Source: Helianthus annuus (Eukaryota > Streptophyta > Magnoliopsida > Asterales > Asteraceae). From it: a DNA stretch of 64,000 nt. Where the stretch lies: the NCBI RefSeq assembly GCF_002127325.2, contig NC_035436.2, forward strand, positions 20,557,645 through 20,621,644. The letters run 5' to 3'. The translations under genes and the position numbers were made by a program. Below, piece by piece: positions 63,634-64,000 of the stretch; positions within the stretch are counted from its first letter, which is position 1, and every line of letters starts with the position of its first letter. Below the pieces are notes generated by a model. The model was given only the letters and a program-made list of their open reading frames with translations, searched no databases and had not been told where the DNA came from.

Positions 63634-63792
63634 TGAATGAATAATTACATTGGTGAGGATTATATTTATAGATCCAAATAATAAGAAACCCTAATACAAA
63701 ACAAGGAAAGAAGTATCTCTAGAACATATAACAATATCAATGTCTAAAGAATATACATATGCGCTAATAAGATATGTATATGCGCTAAGACA
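63634..63792 (-). mobile_element. 3' LTR of a Ty1/copia element
   Basis: Read leftwards from 63792 the LTR starts TGTCTTAGCGCATATAC and ends ATTATTCATTCA, 159 bp with TG/CA ends. The AACTGAGGGGG polypurine tract precedes it. It is inserted in the kinase exon. Confidence 0.8.
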
Positions 63793-64000
63793 CCCCCTCA
63801 GTTTGAGCGGGCGGAGGACAAACGCTCAAGCTGGACCGAAACGATTGGAATAGCTCACGAGATAATCCCTTAGTAAATATATTCGCGTACTGCATAGAGG
63901 ATGGGACATGAAGAACTTTAATGTGCCCAAGACGAACCTTCTCCATACGAAATGTATGTCAATCTCGATGTGTTTTGTCCATTGATGTTGAACTGGATTA
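63793..64000 (-). pseudogene. Ty1/copia pol 3' end (RNase H tail)
   Basis: Read leftwards from the window edge: TKHIEIDIHFV, then in the next frame MEKVRLGHIKVLHVPSSMQY, ANIFTKGLSRELFQSF, the usual end of plant copia polyproteins. A one-base frame change lies between HFV and MEKVRL, so this copy is probably defective. The rest of the element lies beyond the window. Confidence 0.85.

Noticed and set aside
1..64000. CRISPR arrays, operons, tRNA or rRNA genes
   Set aside because: Repeats lack CRISPR spacing with unique spacers, the genes are eukaryotic and spliced, and I found no cloverleaf or rRNA text; tRNA-like words are primer sites or a SINE B box.

Overview
This is a piece of a eudicot nuclear genome dense in transposons. 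The split genes have GT-AG introns, the intergenic DNA is AT-rich, and nested LTR retrotransposons, MULEs, hATs, PIF/Harbinger elements and MITEs fill most of it. The Tekay-type LTRs starting TGTAACACCCCGTG and the mix of DNA elements remind me of Asteraceae (daisy family), but that placement is an inference and species cannot be called.

Layout. 0-13.5 kb: a nest of Ty3/gypsy elements: the 3' end of a chromodomain (Tekay-like) element with its LTR, an LTR and primer-binding site of a minus-strand element, an Athila-like 3' end and LTR, a chromovirus LTR fragment, then an Athila-like gag-protease element on the minus strand with its 5' LTR. 14-16.7 kb: a long-TIR MULE and a tandem array. 16.0-20.7 kb: locus A, an apparently intact four-exon gene for an NLP (NIN-like protein)-related protein that has the NLP N-terminal region and a C-terminal PB1-like domain but no RWP-RK DNA-binding domain. 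21.9-32.7 kb: a complete Tat-lineage Ty3/gypsy element with identical-looking 419-bp LTRs and a 5-bp target duplication. Its pol is on the minus strand and two gene-like units with their own TATA boxes lie on the plus strand. 33-38.4 kb: repeat remnants, a CACTA end and a BASS transporter pseudogene. 38.8-47.7 kb: locus B, a second copy of the locus A segment with an intact sister gene, expanded by a 3.4-kb solo LTR and a MULE carrying a G-rich array. 48-52.7 kb: GGTACCGGTACC tandem repeats and MITE/Harbinger elements. 52.7-54.6 kb: a decayed third NLP-like copy joined to a LAMMER (AFC-type) kinase pseudogene. 54.9-57.9 kb: a foldback element with a SINE in its loop, a hAT and a LINE tail. 58.6-63.1 kb: a 4.5-kb imperfect inverted repeat whose arms carry an unrecognised gene with a PB1-like C-terminal exon. 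63.2-64 kb: a second kinase fragment broken by a copia element.

How the genes relate. The host genes point to one local theme: repeated duplication of PB1-type genes (NLP-like copies A, B and C, and the inverted-repeat gene), and repeated capture of the same kinase fragment. MITE insertions and matching empty sites order the events: copy C lacks both intronic MITEs that A and B share, so A and B arose by duplication of a copy that already carried them. The most interesting candidates are the RWP-RK-less NLP-like pair, the inverted repeat that could form hairpin RNA, and the antisense gene units of the Tat element.
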